Positions 1-13,640 of a stretch of DNA of 64,000 nt are shown here, one piece after another. The stretch lies in contig OY292276.1 of the NCBI GenBank assembly GCA_958496175.1, positions 38,088,449-38,152,448 of the forward strand. Direction: 5' to 3'. The notes beneath the pieces were generated by a model. The model did no database searches, was not told the DNA's origin, and saw only the letters and a list, made by a program, of their open reading frames with translations. The position numbers and the translations under genes were made by a program. Numbering within the stretch: position 1 is the stretch's first letter; every line of letters starts with the position of its first letter. This stretch comes from Sisyra terminalis. Its lineage: Eukaryota > Arthropoda > Insecta > Neuroptera > Sisyridae.

Positions 1-2955
1 GTTAAAAGCAGATCGACGTTTCGGTTCTTTCTATATATCGACATATATTTTTTGTCAGCTGCAATTTTAATTTTGAGGGAAAATATGTTATAAATTTTTT
101 ACGAGCAATATAAAATCTTTGTCACATAAATTCCAATAATGCCTTTGCTCCCGCATAACGGCCGTAAAACAGGGAATGTATTTTTGTCATTTAGAAACCC
201 CACCAATGATCTATCATTTTATCATGAAAATTTTTTCGCCATACATTTCATTAATATTTTATATGTAAAAATTATTATGTAATTAAACATTTTTGTTATA
301 TTACTCTTAACAAAAATTTCCATATTTGAAATTAAGTAAACTCGTGTTTTTCATTTAAGGTATTTAGTTATATATACAATTTTTGCAAGGTTTCATAAAT
401 ATTAGTATGTCATATACAATCTAATTAAATACCAAAATTTATGTTTGAACCAATATTTCTAAAGCCAAACAGACTTTGGTTGTATAATTTAAGTATTTCT
501 CAATATATTTGAAAAGTTTGAACAATATCTATTACAGTTTCTAAAATTAAATTGTCAAGGGACAGATTTAAAGCATATTGTATATATACAATATTAGAAG
601 CTTTATAAGTACAAGTTGGTACCATACTACAGAATGTATAGAATAAGTATCCAATTATTATAAGAAATTTTCTATAGCAACAGGGTATATTAAAATTTAA
701 GAAATAGTTTCAAGTTATGTTTCATAAAATTAACAAATATATCCCTAATTTTATGTTTTGCTGCTACTTTACAAACCTTAATTCATTTACAAATGTTTGA
801 GGACCGCTATATATGAAAATAAATGTAGGTAGAATAATATTCAAACTCTATTTCATAGGTTCCAGACTAACTTCATTATCAGTTGAGGAAGTTGGTTCAA
901 TCATATTTTAATATGTCATCTAATCTAATATAAAGTTGAAATGTTTCATGGAAAACTATTAATTATGCTTCATTGTCATGAATATAAATTAAAGTGAAAT
1001 AAATTTTCCAAACTTCGACAACGACAAACATTAATTTACTTCATAACTAAAACGGAACAAAATTCTCAGTTTTGTTTAACTTTTAAATTAAAAGATATAC
1101 AAAAACTTAATAAGTATTTCCCTGAAAAAGTTCCCAAAGGTAATAAAATTATAAATAAAGAAAATTTCGTACATAAAGAACCTTTAATATATTACGACAC
1201 ATGATTTAAAAACTTTTTTAGTTCTCCTCTTCCCCTTCGTCACACTATGTTACAATTTGACCCCCCCTCGATATGATGTAACATATTTTGAGAAAAACAT
1301 CCTGAAGATTACACCTAACAATTATCTACCTACACAATTATTATTGATAAATTTCAAAAATTAGTGCTTTTTTAGAAAATATCTACTATTGATTCTAAAA
1401 TATCTTAAATTTTTGGAATTATATATCATAGTAATTTTCATATATTTCATTAACTGACGAAATAGATATAGTAAAATAGCCGAAGAAATAAATTAGACCA
1501 ACATTTTTATAAGCTGTGGGTCCCAAAAGAGATCAAAGAACATGCAGCAGAGATCGTCAGAAGAATTTTTGAGTTTGCTAGTTACTTAATTTTTTTAGTA
1601 TCTTCTGCCGTAAAAATATCTCCAAACCAAACAATCCTGTATTAGACTAGTAGCTCTTTATAAACAAATAATTTTCTTTATAATAATAAGTTTTCACAAT
1701 ATTTTTTCAAGAAAAATATAACTAACTACCAATCGTATGACAGAACAGAACAAGGACAAAACAGAACATGCCATATTTATACAATTTACTTTACATTTCA
1801 TTTAAGTTATTCCCAATGTATGTAGTTTTTCCCTAATATATATTCTATACTAGTTGGTGGTGTTTTGTTTTATCTGAGCATACAAAATAAAATATGAACA
1901 TATGATGTACTATTTTGTTAATAAATTATGGAAAATGCCTTTACTATTATAATCGCATGATGGGTAAGGAAATAATATTTAAAATAAAAGTAATTAATCA
2001 TAATAACTTTCCCAATCATATTGTAGATATTATAAATTTGCATTATTTATGAGCAACACACTAAATCATTAATGAAATTTAAAAATTTTCATTTTATGTC
2101 TTTGCGCCATTACATCTTGTATCAATTAAATTAATGTTGAAGTTATATGGTCGATACACCACATAAATGTAAATCAAGAAATCGTTAATAAAAGGAGAAA
2201 AAATACGTTATACCTTTACAGCTTTGTTAATCTGTAAAATTTCATCTAACGTTTTGTGTGATTTTTTATGGGATTTCGAATGAATTGTAGGTTTACGACA
2301 GGTATTGGGGAAATGTTTTATTAACAATTACAAGCAAATATATCACACTCTGATAACCTTTAGAATTTTGTGGCTAAGAATAGGTCTTATAACTGGATTT
2401 TACAACTTTGGTGTTTTTATCGTTTCGGAAATCATTAAATTGATTATATTTTAATTTTAAAATGGCAGAATGGTAATAAAATATCAGATCAAAAAGATGC
2501 CTTTATAACCAAATCAATAATTTATTCAATAAGGAATTGTGCCTATGCAAAATTGTGTTTTAATTTTGTCAACTGAAGGATTGGGTGACGTGTATCTATG
2601 CATATATTTTTTTAATTTGAATTTACGGTCATGGTTTTATTTAGATAAAGGTAGAGAAAGAGTCGTTTTGTGTAACACCGCGAATCAAAACTGGAACACA
2701 TTGGTACGAAAGTGAAAGGGTATTAAAACTCCGGCTTGATCGGTTGCAAGACACTCCTCTTTTCTCAGTTAACAGACACTTTAAAAGTATAACATGAAAA
2801 ATTCAACGATATAAAAAATTATATAGCTTCTATTATTTCCGTTGTTATTATTTGTATTATGTAATTTTTTCGTAGTAAAAAATGTAATTCGGTTCTGTAA
2901 TAACCTTGTAGAAATATTTCATTATTTTAACAAAAGTTTTTTTTGTCTTTCATAG
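1..2955. other. AT-rich stretch upstream of the first recognised mucin exon; probably intron
   Basis: No reading frame or splice-bounded exon that I can support. The first certain exon begins after a pyrimidine-rich acceptor ending at 2955 and starts inside a codon, so at least one upstream exon exists, either left of the window or hidden here. Candidate ATGs at 224 and 2793 were examined: the first has a donor in the wrong phase and the second runs into a stop after a few codons. I saw no transposon ends or RNA gene. Confidence 0.4.
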
Positions 2956-5900
2956 ATCGCAATCATTTCTTCGGCAATCGCGAACAAGAACAATACCTCA
3001 CCAATTACCAACTGCAACCGCAGCAAGGGCAGTATTACCATGCGGCCGTGACACCCCAATCGCAAACGGCGGCTTTTAGTCAGCAAAACTTCCCTGAAAC
3101 ACCGACCGTCTATCAAAGACCGGAAACACATTCTCGGTTTGTATCTACTGGTCAGTCCAACCGCCCACAGCAACCGGCTCCCTTTCAACTGCAATATAAT
3201 GCACGGACCAACACACCTTATACGCCACCATTCCTAGCCGCTGTCGATCCAGCTACTGGATCCGCACCTTTTTCCAGCCGCCCACAATCAAATCCAACGA
3301 GCACATCATTCCTGAATCCGGCAACATCAACTACTATCCGTCGCCAACCACAATATTCACATTTGCATAATCACAATCCATCGCAAACAGAAACATTCCT
3401 TGGTCAAATCACTATTCAAAATCCTGCAAACACAGCATTTTCACGTGGAAACTCAAAATTCAAACCATCCACCGAGTTTCAATATCAACACGCTGACAGC
3501 TTAGCTGATCAATTCCCATCACAACAAAAATGGAAAGGACAAACAAATAATTTCCCTACCAATATAGCGCAAGACTTAGACAATGATTTTCTCAACTCAC
3601 AAACCTTATCGTCCAACCACAACAGTGACGGAAGTAACGACTTGCAAAAAAGACCTTCTACATCCCGCGGCAATGTTCCTACCAGTTCATCTCAAAACCA
3701 TCAAGGAAGAAGTTACAATGCAAACGGTGCTAACAGTTATTTCAACAATGAAGAAAATTACAATTACAACTCACGTTTTAAAAACAAACCAATCCGCAAC
3801 AACCCAATTACAACCACTGAACAAAACCTAGGTAAAATAAATCCGTCAAAAGTCAACCGAGGTTCTGTCACATTTTCTTCTTCCTCCTTAGGCTCAAAAT
3901 ACATTTCTCCAACATTTACATCCCACCATTCCGACTATTCATTGAATATCGAGCCCTTACTGGAAGATCAAATCACAAACAGCAACTATAACTCTGAAAA
4001 CGACAATGTCGACGTGGTAGAATCAGAACATCACGATTACCAATATGAAGATGAAGTGGATGGTCAGAACCATCCAGACTACATCGAATATGGAAGTAAA
4101 ACAGAAGATTACAAAGATGAAGGTTCCGATGCCACGACAAACACTGAAGAATATGAAACGAATAACCCAACATCAGCGACGACCAATGACGACAAAAACG
4201 AACACTCTCACTATGATATCATTACCATAAACTCTAAAAAGAAACATGTACACGATGATAACTTTGATCATTTTGTCGACAGCACTTTGGTTGACAGCAC
4301 TGAAGAACCAACTACTGAAAATTGGAACCACGAAGAAAATACTGAAATTAGTGGAGAAATTCAAGAAAACCACGAAAGTGAACAAGTAGAAAAGAATGTT
4401 AGCACTGAAACTATGGAAGATAAACAACCCATTTTACTTGGCGAAGCAGTCGTTTCTGTGGTTACCACTAAAAGTGTTGTTAATGGTACTATTTCAGTAC
4501 CTCCTGTTACTCAATCGACAACGATTGTTACTGAAGCTACCACAAAACCATCAACAGCCAAACCTGAACACACTACTGAAAACTGGGTAGTTGTAGCTTC
4601 CGTTCAGACAAGCCGAAGCGTTTCTGGGGCTAGATTTTTGCCGTTCGATACAATTGAACAAGAAGATAAATCTCAAGATATTGAAGAAGACGATACTAAA
4701 AAATCAGAGGAAAGCAATGAAACAATTCCAACCACTACCCCTATGGCAAAACCACAAATTTCCTTCTCCACTGAAAGCATTATTGATAAATTAGATCGCG
4801 TGCAGTCAGAACTTTCAAGTGGAATCCTTGCAGGAGGTTTTAGAAATGGAAATAATAACATCACTGTTATCACTGAAACGGTGACCGAGAAACAAGAGAA
4901 TAACGAAAAGCTTTATTCGCCCCCATCTTTGCCAGTTACAATTCGCAAATTTTCACCATATTCTCGACCGTCATCAACTCAAAGACCCAATTCCAAGAAG
5001 ATCGCTTTAGATCAAATAAAAATGGATGATTTGTCTGGTCTACTTCCGGCAGGATTTAAACCTCGTTACTCAAACCCAAAACCAAAAACCACCGAGGCTC
5101 CTGTCGAAGACAAGTCCGCAATTCAACAGAATGACTCCCCAAAAACTGTCTCAGAAACCAATGACAGGAACAGTTCTTCTCTTCGATCAATTGGAAAAAC
5201 AAATCAAAATAAATTGTTTGAAAAAATATTGGAAAACAAACCTGATTTACCGAAAGTAAAAATCGTTGACGACATCAGTGGATTTTTGCCCGATGGGTTT
5301 AAATTATCTACGACCACTGAAAAGCCAAAAGCTATCGAAAAAATTTTGCAAAATGTTAAAACTGTAGACATAAGTGCATTTTTACCTGCCGATTATAAAG
5401 AAACGTCCACAACAGAGGCTAATAAAAACATTGCAATTGATTCTATTTTAAAGAAAGCCAAACCGACAGATATATCGGCATTACTACCTCCAGGCTATAA
5501 ACTTTCAACCACTGAAAAATCGATGATCGACATTTTGCAAAAAGCGAAACCGGTAGATATATCAGCGTTACTTCCTCCCGGTTATGAGTTGTCGACTACT
5601 GAAAAATCAGTAAAAATCTTTGAGAAAGCTAAACCAGCCGATATTAGCGCTTTTCTGCCTCCTGGCTTTAACTTATCGAATGAGGAACCGGAAGAACTAA
5701 AAACAACAACGTCCACTATAGTGACGAGCCATGTAGAAACTACCAAAGCACCCGCAGGAAAAATTGTGTTTCCCACTAGACCAGGAGGACGAAAACCGAT
5801 TACTCGAGTTACTACACCAAAATCATCAAGTTTGGAAGGACCTGACGCCATTAAACCAACAATTCGAAAAGGTTTACCTACAAGGTATGTGTTTCTTTTC

Positions 5901-8900
5901 TTTTTTACTTAACTTGTTAAAAATTTTAAAAAATAGATTTGTGTAAGTATTTTAATTAAAGCTCTATCTTTCAATTATAAACAGATATAACTTAAACTTT
6001 GTTTGGTTCTTTGATTCTTAGAAGATGTTACCTTGATTATTATTACCTAGGGATCAAAAGTTTCAATATCAATTTCTATTTAAAATGATAATATCTAATA
6101 AAATGATAGTATTTAAAATGATAATAAAAATATATATTAGACGTAATTTGCAAAGAGTATCAAAATTACTTTATGGCATATTTTTCGTAGTTGAAGAAAA
6201 AAAAAATTATTAAAAAAACCTAATACGTGCTTCTGTATAAAAGTTATTTTCTATTTTGTGTAATTAATTTATTGGACTAACCAATTCTGTAAGTCGCTGA
6301 TTGGTTCAGACATCATAAGTCTAAACCCCTAAAGCCGTAATTGAAGAAACTTCTATTTAAAGATCTGAACTGTACGCTGTAACTATTTGATCAAGTAATG
6401 CAATATCTCGAGGGCATAGTTTTATTGATTTTTAATTCAAATTGTCATTCATTTACATTATTATACATTTCAATTTCTCTATTGGTTGACTTGAAACACT
6501 TGTATATTTTATTTTTCTCTTTTTATACATTGAAAAGTTAACTTTTTCATCATATTCGAACTTCAACTTACCATAACTACAGAAATATAACATAAAAACA
6601 TTTTAGAAGTTAATATTTCTTACTCTTTGTAAATGGTTTATTTAAAACAAATAATCTCCAAGTCATTTTCAAAGAGTATGATAATTTTAATAGCTTTCAA
6701 TTAGTTCTCGATACTCTAAATAAATAAGTTATGTTTTATATATTTTAACATTTACTTAAAATGCAAACTATTAAAATTAATTTTTAGTTTATAAAGCCAT
6801 ACTTAACATGTTTCTTCTATAATGAACATAAATTAGAAACATTCGTAGGTACAAAATATTTTTTAAGATATTTTTTTATGTTTAATAGTATGTTTTTCTT
6901 TATTGTGTCCAAAAGATTTTAAAATCCATTAACAGAATATTTCGGATTTATTTTTCGTTTGAAATAGGAATAAAGTAGTAAATACTTTTGACGAGGATTC
7001 AAAACTTGATATAAAGAGAGGTAATTTATTATTAAATTTACCAAATTTCCAAAAATAGAAAAAAGTAAAAATATTTATACCTATTGAGTTTATAGCTATT
7101 TTAGATGCCCAAATAGTAATTTTGCTATAACAATTAATAATGCTATAGAAAATAACCCAAGACTTAATAATTTATTACAATAATTATATACTACAAAATG
7201 AAAGAAGCTTGCCAAAGGAATAAGATAGAAGAAGTACCAACTCAAATTCTCTGAATAATGAAAAAACTAAAATCACCCAAAAATTGGTCAATACAGATTT
7301 TGATTAACTTATTTATTTGCATAATTGAATGTCTAGTTACATCATGTGCAACTTAAATCCTTCGAAAAAAATTGTTTGTTTTAAAGTGCCTGCATTTAGC
7401 CGATATGCAGGTCGCATAAGATTTATTTTTCACTTATTTTGTTGTTGAATGTTTTATATACATAAACTTTTGTACACGGAAAAAATATAGTCAAAATTAC
7501 AATGTAACATCGTAATCTAGGATAAGATTTTTATTAACTTAATCTTTACAATATTCTTTTTAAAAATTTACTATGTAAATTTGAATTTTTACGTTATAAA
7601 ATCGTAATTATAACGACAGTTTTCTGAAGTAAAAACTATCAAAAAATACCATATTATATTGGAATGTTTTCTGTAAGTGCAAGTGAACATATGTATACAT
7701 AAATCATATACATGTAAAAGAGACAAAGCTACTAATATCTCTGACCCCAGTCCCTGGCATCTCAATGAACCCATGTATAAGAATGATACTATTTGGGTAT
7801 GTATGAAAATATACATGAACTTTATTTTCGTAGGTACAAATACACGGTACAATACATTCGTTCGGGTCCAGCTCGGTCATAATAAATACCAAAAAGTACG
7901 ATGTATTATTGTAATTTTTCCTATATTTTTTTCGTGTATGTAAAAAAATTAACAATACTGTCCAACAAAACTAAATTCAACAAGATCATATTGATATTTT
8001 TAAAAAATCGGAGCTGGGATGTTTTACATTAGAATTGCAAAACAAAACAGACTTCGAATATAAGTGGTTCATTCGTAAAATTTAATTTTTTTCTACCATT
8101 GATAATTACAATAACAGTCTCTAGACTCCCGGAGAAGGGCAACTGCTCCTTTTTACCCAGAAGTATCGACAACATGCGTATCATTTTATATCAAGCAATA
8201 TTTTGCACTATCTTAGATTCGACATAGGTGAATCTCAATATTTATTGTTTGGAATAAAAGAAGTATTATTAATAAAATATTTTTCCTCCACTTTGATCTT
8301 TTAGTGTTTTTTTTTTAAATTCTATAAAAATTGACAATGATTGAGAACGCATTAATGTTCCCCGTTAAATTAAAACAAATTTCAACACTCGGCTATAGCT
8401 TAAGACTCAAATTAAGATATAGTTATTAAATAATAGTTCAATTCTTAACTTTCATAAAAAAACATTTTTTTTTTTTGAATTTTTCATTAATCAAAATGAA
8501 ATTGTGAAGTTTTATAACGTCGTAATAAACTGAGATCCATAACATTGCTGATCTTTCTGTATACAGTAAGGTGTACAATTTAAGTGTAAACATATAATTT
8601 TCTACTTCTATACTAACCGAATATAACGTAAATAATAATTTTATTTTTATATTTGGCTATGCTCTTCAAAATTATGCTTTTCAGTTTTCAATTTCATATT
8701 TTTGAATGTTATTTCTGGAGCAGTAGAAGTATCGTTTTATATTTCACTGAATATCTTTCTATTTTTTTTTGTTTTTTTTTATAAAATAATTTCGCTTTTA
8801 TTTCCAAACATTTCAAATCGTTTTTCCAACCGTCACGATTACCCAATAAAATCGAATTGAAACAAAAATCCATTTTTTTTTCTTTACGTAAATATATTTT

Positions 8901-10986
8901 TTCAGAACCCACACATTACACAATGCAGAAAGAAAACCATTTTTTAACCAAAATAATTACAACCTCATCATTTCTTCATGAGTATCGTAATTGAAAACTA
9001 AATTGAATTTCTTTGGATGTAAAAAACGACGATAGAAAGTAGCTTTAAAAGCATGTATGAAGAGATTTTATTTTTTTTAAAAAAAAAACAATTACTGTAT
9101 GAATAAATATGTGTTTGTATTATATTTTATCTCAGAAATGGTTTTACGATATTAACTTTAGTGTAAGTATACTCGTAGTTATAACAACGGAAGTTATAAT
9201 TCTCAAATAGTGTATTTTAACATATTATGTGGAAAACGTTTTATTGATTCAACCATTTACAATAAAACTTTTCAAATTCAAATGTAGTCTATTTTGTAGT
9301 ATATTTCGTTATTTTTTATATAAAAGAAATTTAAAAAAAATTTTTTTTTTGCTTTTACCATGGTTAATGTATTATATTAACGTTAAAAGAGACAAAGGTT
9401 TTTTAATGAAATTGTATCGTTTTTTCGTATACATTGTGGAGTGTAGGCTATAGGCTGTAAGAGTTTTGGTGTATGGTAGATAAAAGCTTATTGTCGTAAC
9501 AGCATTATATAAAAAATTAATTTAGAAAACTTTGTTACCTCATATTTGATATTGATAGCTTTTAAGAGCCCCCCTATTGTTAGTGAAAGCAATTATCTTG
9601 GTTAGAAAAATAATTAATTTCATTATTGTGTTCGATATTGTATTCCAGAGCAACCACTGAATTTACTGGTTGGCCGACGCCTCCTACAACGCCAATATCC
9701 ATTGAAAAATTACTGGAAGCCGCCCGTACGGCAAGTGGTAGCAGTGCCCCCACAACAATCCAATCTGACACGACAACCACGAGTACAACGAGCACAACGA
9801 CAACAAGCACTACACCGAGGCCTACCACCCCCGGTCTTTGTATGCACGATTGTGATTTGGCCGCTACAATTAAATTGATTGGTGGGGCTCAATGGGTTCC
9901 TGAACTCCTCGATCATAACACTCGGGAATGGCAATTGTTGGCTAATCAAGTTCAAACACAGGTTTGATTTTCCTATTGAATTTTTTCAATAGAGCTTTAA
10001 ATTTAATTAATAATTCTTTACAGTTGGAAAATGTATACAGTAAATCTAATATCCTGAACCGTTGGTACAAGAAAATACGTATTGACGAATTCAGTGAAGG
10101 TAGCGTTTTGGTCGACTACTTCATTGAATTGAATGATTTAGGGCGGCAAATAAATACACAAGAAATGAAACAACTTTTCCATGCAGCTCTTGAACCCGCC
10201 AGTAATATGGTCGTTGACGATGAAAATTTACAAAAAAATCTAACAAATAAATTAGTCTTGGGAAATTTCATTGTTGACCCCACCTACACTGACTTTATTG
10301 GTAATTAATTATATTTTTTTTGTAAATTGGTCAACATTTTATTTTCTTAAATTTTTATTTTAGTCTTACCTAAACAAATTTCACCAACTGTGGGTTTTGC
10401 TGACGAAAATGTATTGTTACCACAGTGGGCGATTGCTGTTATTGTAATTGGACTTGCTTCACTGCTCTTTGTTATTATTTTCGGCGTTACAGTGGTAAGT
10501 ATTCGTTTTGATGTTAAACCAAACCAAATTAAAACTTTCTTCTTTTAATTTCACAGCTTGTGAATCGACAAAAAAATGCTAAAAAGCGCCAACCAATTCC
10601 CTTAACAGAAGATATGCTGAATGAGCTAAATAAGAATCATATGGGAGGAATCGATAACTATGGAGCAGAAGATTTATATAACATGGAGGATGTCTGGAAT
10701 GATAAGCCTCAATATGACATGAAGTTCCCTAAAAAAGTATGAAAATCAATTTAGATAAATTAATATTTTTATTAATTATGCATCAAAATTTTAGCGATCT
10801 GGAGGTTCATTGCATGATAATAGCATGTCGAATTTATACGACAGTTGGAGATCCGAGTGGAACGGATATTACTATAATGCTTATTACGGAAATCCAGGGA
10901 GTAGTGCTGGAGGAATGGGGGGTGTAGGCAGTTCTGCAGGTCCAGGATATTCACGCCGACGATCCGATTATGATACGAACTTTTGA
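2956..10986 (+). CDS. Mucin-like SEA-domain single-pass transmembrane protein (5' incomplete)
   Basis: Exons 2956-5884, 9649-9961, 10024-10300, 10364-10494, 10557-10736 and 10795-10986; phases agree throughout, giving about 1339 residues without the start. The first exon opens mid-codon after an acceptor, so the N-terminus and signal peptide are missing. The extracellular part is low-complexity and rich in Thr, Ser, Asn, Gln and acidic residues. From about 5010 to 5690 it carries six degenerate copies of a D-[IL]-S-[AG]-[LF]-LP-x-[GD]-[YF] repeat. After a Thr tract and Cys pair (9770-9850) comes a SEA-like fold with GSVLVDYF (about 10099-10122), the usual autoproteolysis position. One transmembrane helix lies at about 10423-10494, followed by a basic stop-transfer and a tail of about 120 residues rich in Tyr, Asn and Gly, ending DTNF. 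Inference: an epithelial surface or apical-matrix mucin. I do not recognise a named orthologue. Confidence 0.8.
5885..9648 (+). other. Large intron of the mucin-like gene
   Basis: Donor GTATGT after an AG half-codon, acceptor TATTCCAG at 9648; both sides join as Arg-Ala-Thr-Thr. The interior is AT-rich. Around 7735-7860 the composition becomes more coding-like, with open frames on both strands and acceptor/donor-like sites, but no exon can be assigned. No repeat ends were recognised. Confidence 0.6.
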
Positions 10987-13640
10987 TTGAATCATTGCAA
11001 GTTTCAACATCTTATTGAATATTAACCCTCTGACAATAATTTGGAAGCGCTGCTTGCGCAAATTACTTTGCCTCTAGTCACCAATCACAATACTCTCAAA
11101 AGAGAACTTATACATGACTCAAAACATTGTTCTTTTATCAAAAATTATTGAAAATCATATGTGGCAGAACAATCAAAAAAATATGCAATTTCTAAATAAT
11201 TTCATTCAACTGAACGTGAAAATTTAAAATTGCACAATTTGAAGTCGAATGACTAAAATTACAACAGGGATGCTTCTTTATAATAAATATATATAGTTAA
11301 TAAAATGAATGCATAGGTACTGATGATTGCAAATAAGGAAATTAATTATTTTCAAACGAAATGTATAACACTTAAATGTATTAGAAAACTTTTTCAATAT
11401 CAGTAGTACGTATACTATATGTATCATTAGCAAAAATCTTTAATCCGTATTCTTACCCAGACGTGATACAGCCAAGGATGCACTGTAAAGAGTAGAATAT
11501 ACCAGTTGTACTATAAGAAGCTGTTTACGACTATATTGAGAAAAATCGTAAAAAATGGTGATAGATGTGTTGGCTCACTTGTTTTCTTCCATATTCTTTA
11601 GTCAATTGAAAGAAAACCTTGTCGTAAACAAGCAACACTAACATATGCCGAGTATGTATCAAATATGTATAGTGAATAGTGTATTCGGTCGTAACACGAC
11701 TTCGTATGAATCCGGCATTAATCTTTAAAAGTTTTTAATAACTAAAAATTTTTAAAAATATTAAATGATTTACGATATTAATTTCATTTTTGAAAAATAT
11801 ACATGCTAGTGGATTTGAAAAACTGAAAATTTTCGTTTTTCGTGATTTTATGCAGAAACTACTTTATGTGATATCAATTGAAAACTTATCATTTTTAATA
11901 ATTAACTGTATGCAGTTATGTATATCGTTGCCAAATAATTTAATTTAGTAGTTAAATAGTTATTGCTAACTCAACAAAAATGAAGCCGTAAAAATGGATA
12001 TGATTTATTTGATAACTTAAAAAATGAATGTTTGATATTAGTGTTAATTTTTAAGATACTTAACTGGGTATGTTGACAATTTTTAAGAAACTGACATATA
12101 TTTTGTATTATCATTTGAACTGCTTAAAGAATTCTTCAACAAGCAGCAAGCATTTACGTGATTTATTTCCTTTTTTTATTATATATTTTTTGAATTTTCA
12201 TTACAATTTTTCGTGAAATGAACTAACTGAAATGAACTGAGCTAATAACTCGAATATTTACAAAATTTACTATATCTATTTATAAACTTGTCTTAAGACT
12301 TTGTGTCGGTACCCTCTGCTTTGTCCATTTAAATTTGCCCGACTGGTGACAACAATATGCACTTTTAAGAACTATTTTATAATAAATAGTGCGTTATGCT
12401 CATTCTATTCGTAGATGTTTAAAAAATAAAACAAAAAAACGCTAGAGAGCGCTGGCTTCAACAGCGTTGGCTCTGTATTTCATGTACCGTCCGGCGTCCT
12501 CACCAGTCCACAATATCTGTTGAAAAACTATACCAACTAAGCAATTATATTTTTTTATTATAATCTTTAGTGCAAGATTTGCTAGTTCTAAAAAATCGTT
12601 TAATAAAAAATAAATTATGTGACTGAAGTTATGTAGGCTAAAATCGTTTTGATAAAAAATGATAATTATTTGTCAACACTACGATGGTACATTTTAACAA
12701 TTAAATATTGCATTTATCTATAAATTTCTTTTTTGACATCAAGTATTATCGTGAATATTTAAAAACTTAAATGTAATACAAAAAATACTAATAAACGACA
12801 AATCTCAGCAATGAAAATTACATTTTGTGCATTGAGCAATGAATAATGCCAAATAGTTTCATAAAAAAATGCTTTTAGAAATTTCAGACATCCATTAAGC
12901 AAAAAAATATATCAGTTTTTTTTGTTGTCAACTACTTGATTATTGATGTTTTTAACTATGGAGCATTTACATCTAATTGAATATCAGGAATAAGAGATTA
13001 AACATTAATAATATCTTTTCATAAAATTTTTAATAGTAAATGATCTCAATATTTCTATAGTGTCAATTTATTAACAATCTATAACTATATACTCAGAGTA
13101 GAATTTTGAGACGAACAATTTATTAATGCTCTAAAGGTCCTTAAATATTTAGAATTTCTGTTAATTTAATGCAAATGTTAGTTAAGCCTACATTTATAGA
13201 AAATAATATTGATCATCTCATTAATAACAACAAAATTCACATTTTAAGTTCGTTATTAATGACATGATTGAAACTCCAAATAAAAACTAATTTAATGTTC
13301 CAAACACATCATTTTATAAACTTTATCATAGATTAGGCGTCTAAATTAACGTTGTGTTTAAAATATATTGCGATAATTGTATATAAATGTAAATATATCA
13401 TTATTATTAAAAAAAAACATTTATTTTCATTTCAATGAGTATACATTATTTATAAAATAAACGGACATAGTAAAAGTTAAATTTACAGTACTAATAGCGA
13501 AATAACCGCCAAATTTATAAAAATAAAAAATACTTGCATTTAAAACATTTTATTGATGCTCAATTTAATATGTATGTTACTTATACACATGGAAAATACA
13601 GCATAATAATAAAAATTAATTTATTTAGAAGTTGTTGATT
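10987..13640. other. 3' UTR of the mucin-like gene, then intergenic AT-rich DNA
   Basis: The mucin stop codon is at 10984-10986. The first AATAAA hexamers are at 11282 and 11299. The SerRS-m gene, on the other strand, ends at 13641 with its own AATAAA (minus) at 13548-13553, so the two genes converge with a wide gap. A short GC-richer patch at 12440-12510 has a small palindrome but no frame. Nothing else was recognised. Confidence 0.5.
11282..11304 (+). terminator. Candidate polyadenylation signals of the mucin-like gene
   Basis: Two AATAAA hexamers at 11282-11287 and 11299-11304, about 300 bp past the stop codon. AATAAA is frequent by chance in DNA this AT-rich, so the assignment is tentative. 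Confidence 0.35.

Noticed and set aside
224..264. Short ATG frame followed by GTAAAA, considered as the missing mucin signal-peptide exon
   Set aside because: It would leave two bases, whereas the exon at 2956 needs one; the frame also lacks a convincing signal peptide.
4173..4427. Antisense open frame within the first mucin exon
   Set aside because: A shadow of the Asp/Glu/Asn-rich coding frame on the plus strand.
9580..9828. Val-rich antisense frame opposite the mucin Thr tract
   Set aside because: Antisense reading of ACN threonine codons always yields Val/Gly/Cys-rich frames; no independent support.
12440..12510. GC-richer patch with a small palindrome downstream of the mucin gene, considered as an RNA gene
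   Set aside because: The palindrome is only about 14 bp and no clover-leaf, snRNA or miRNA-type fold was visible.
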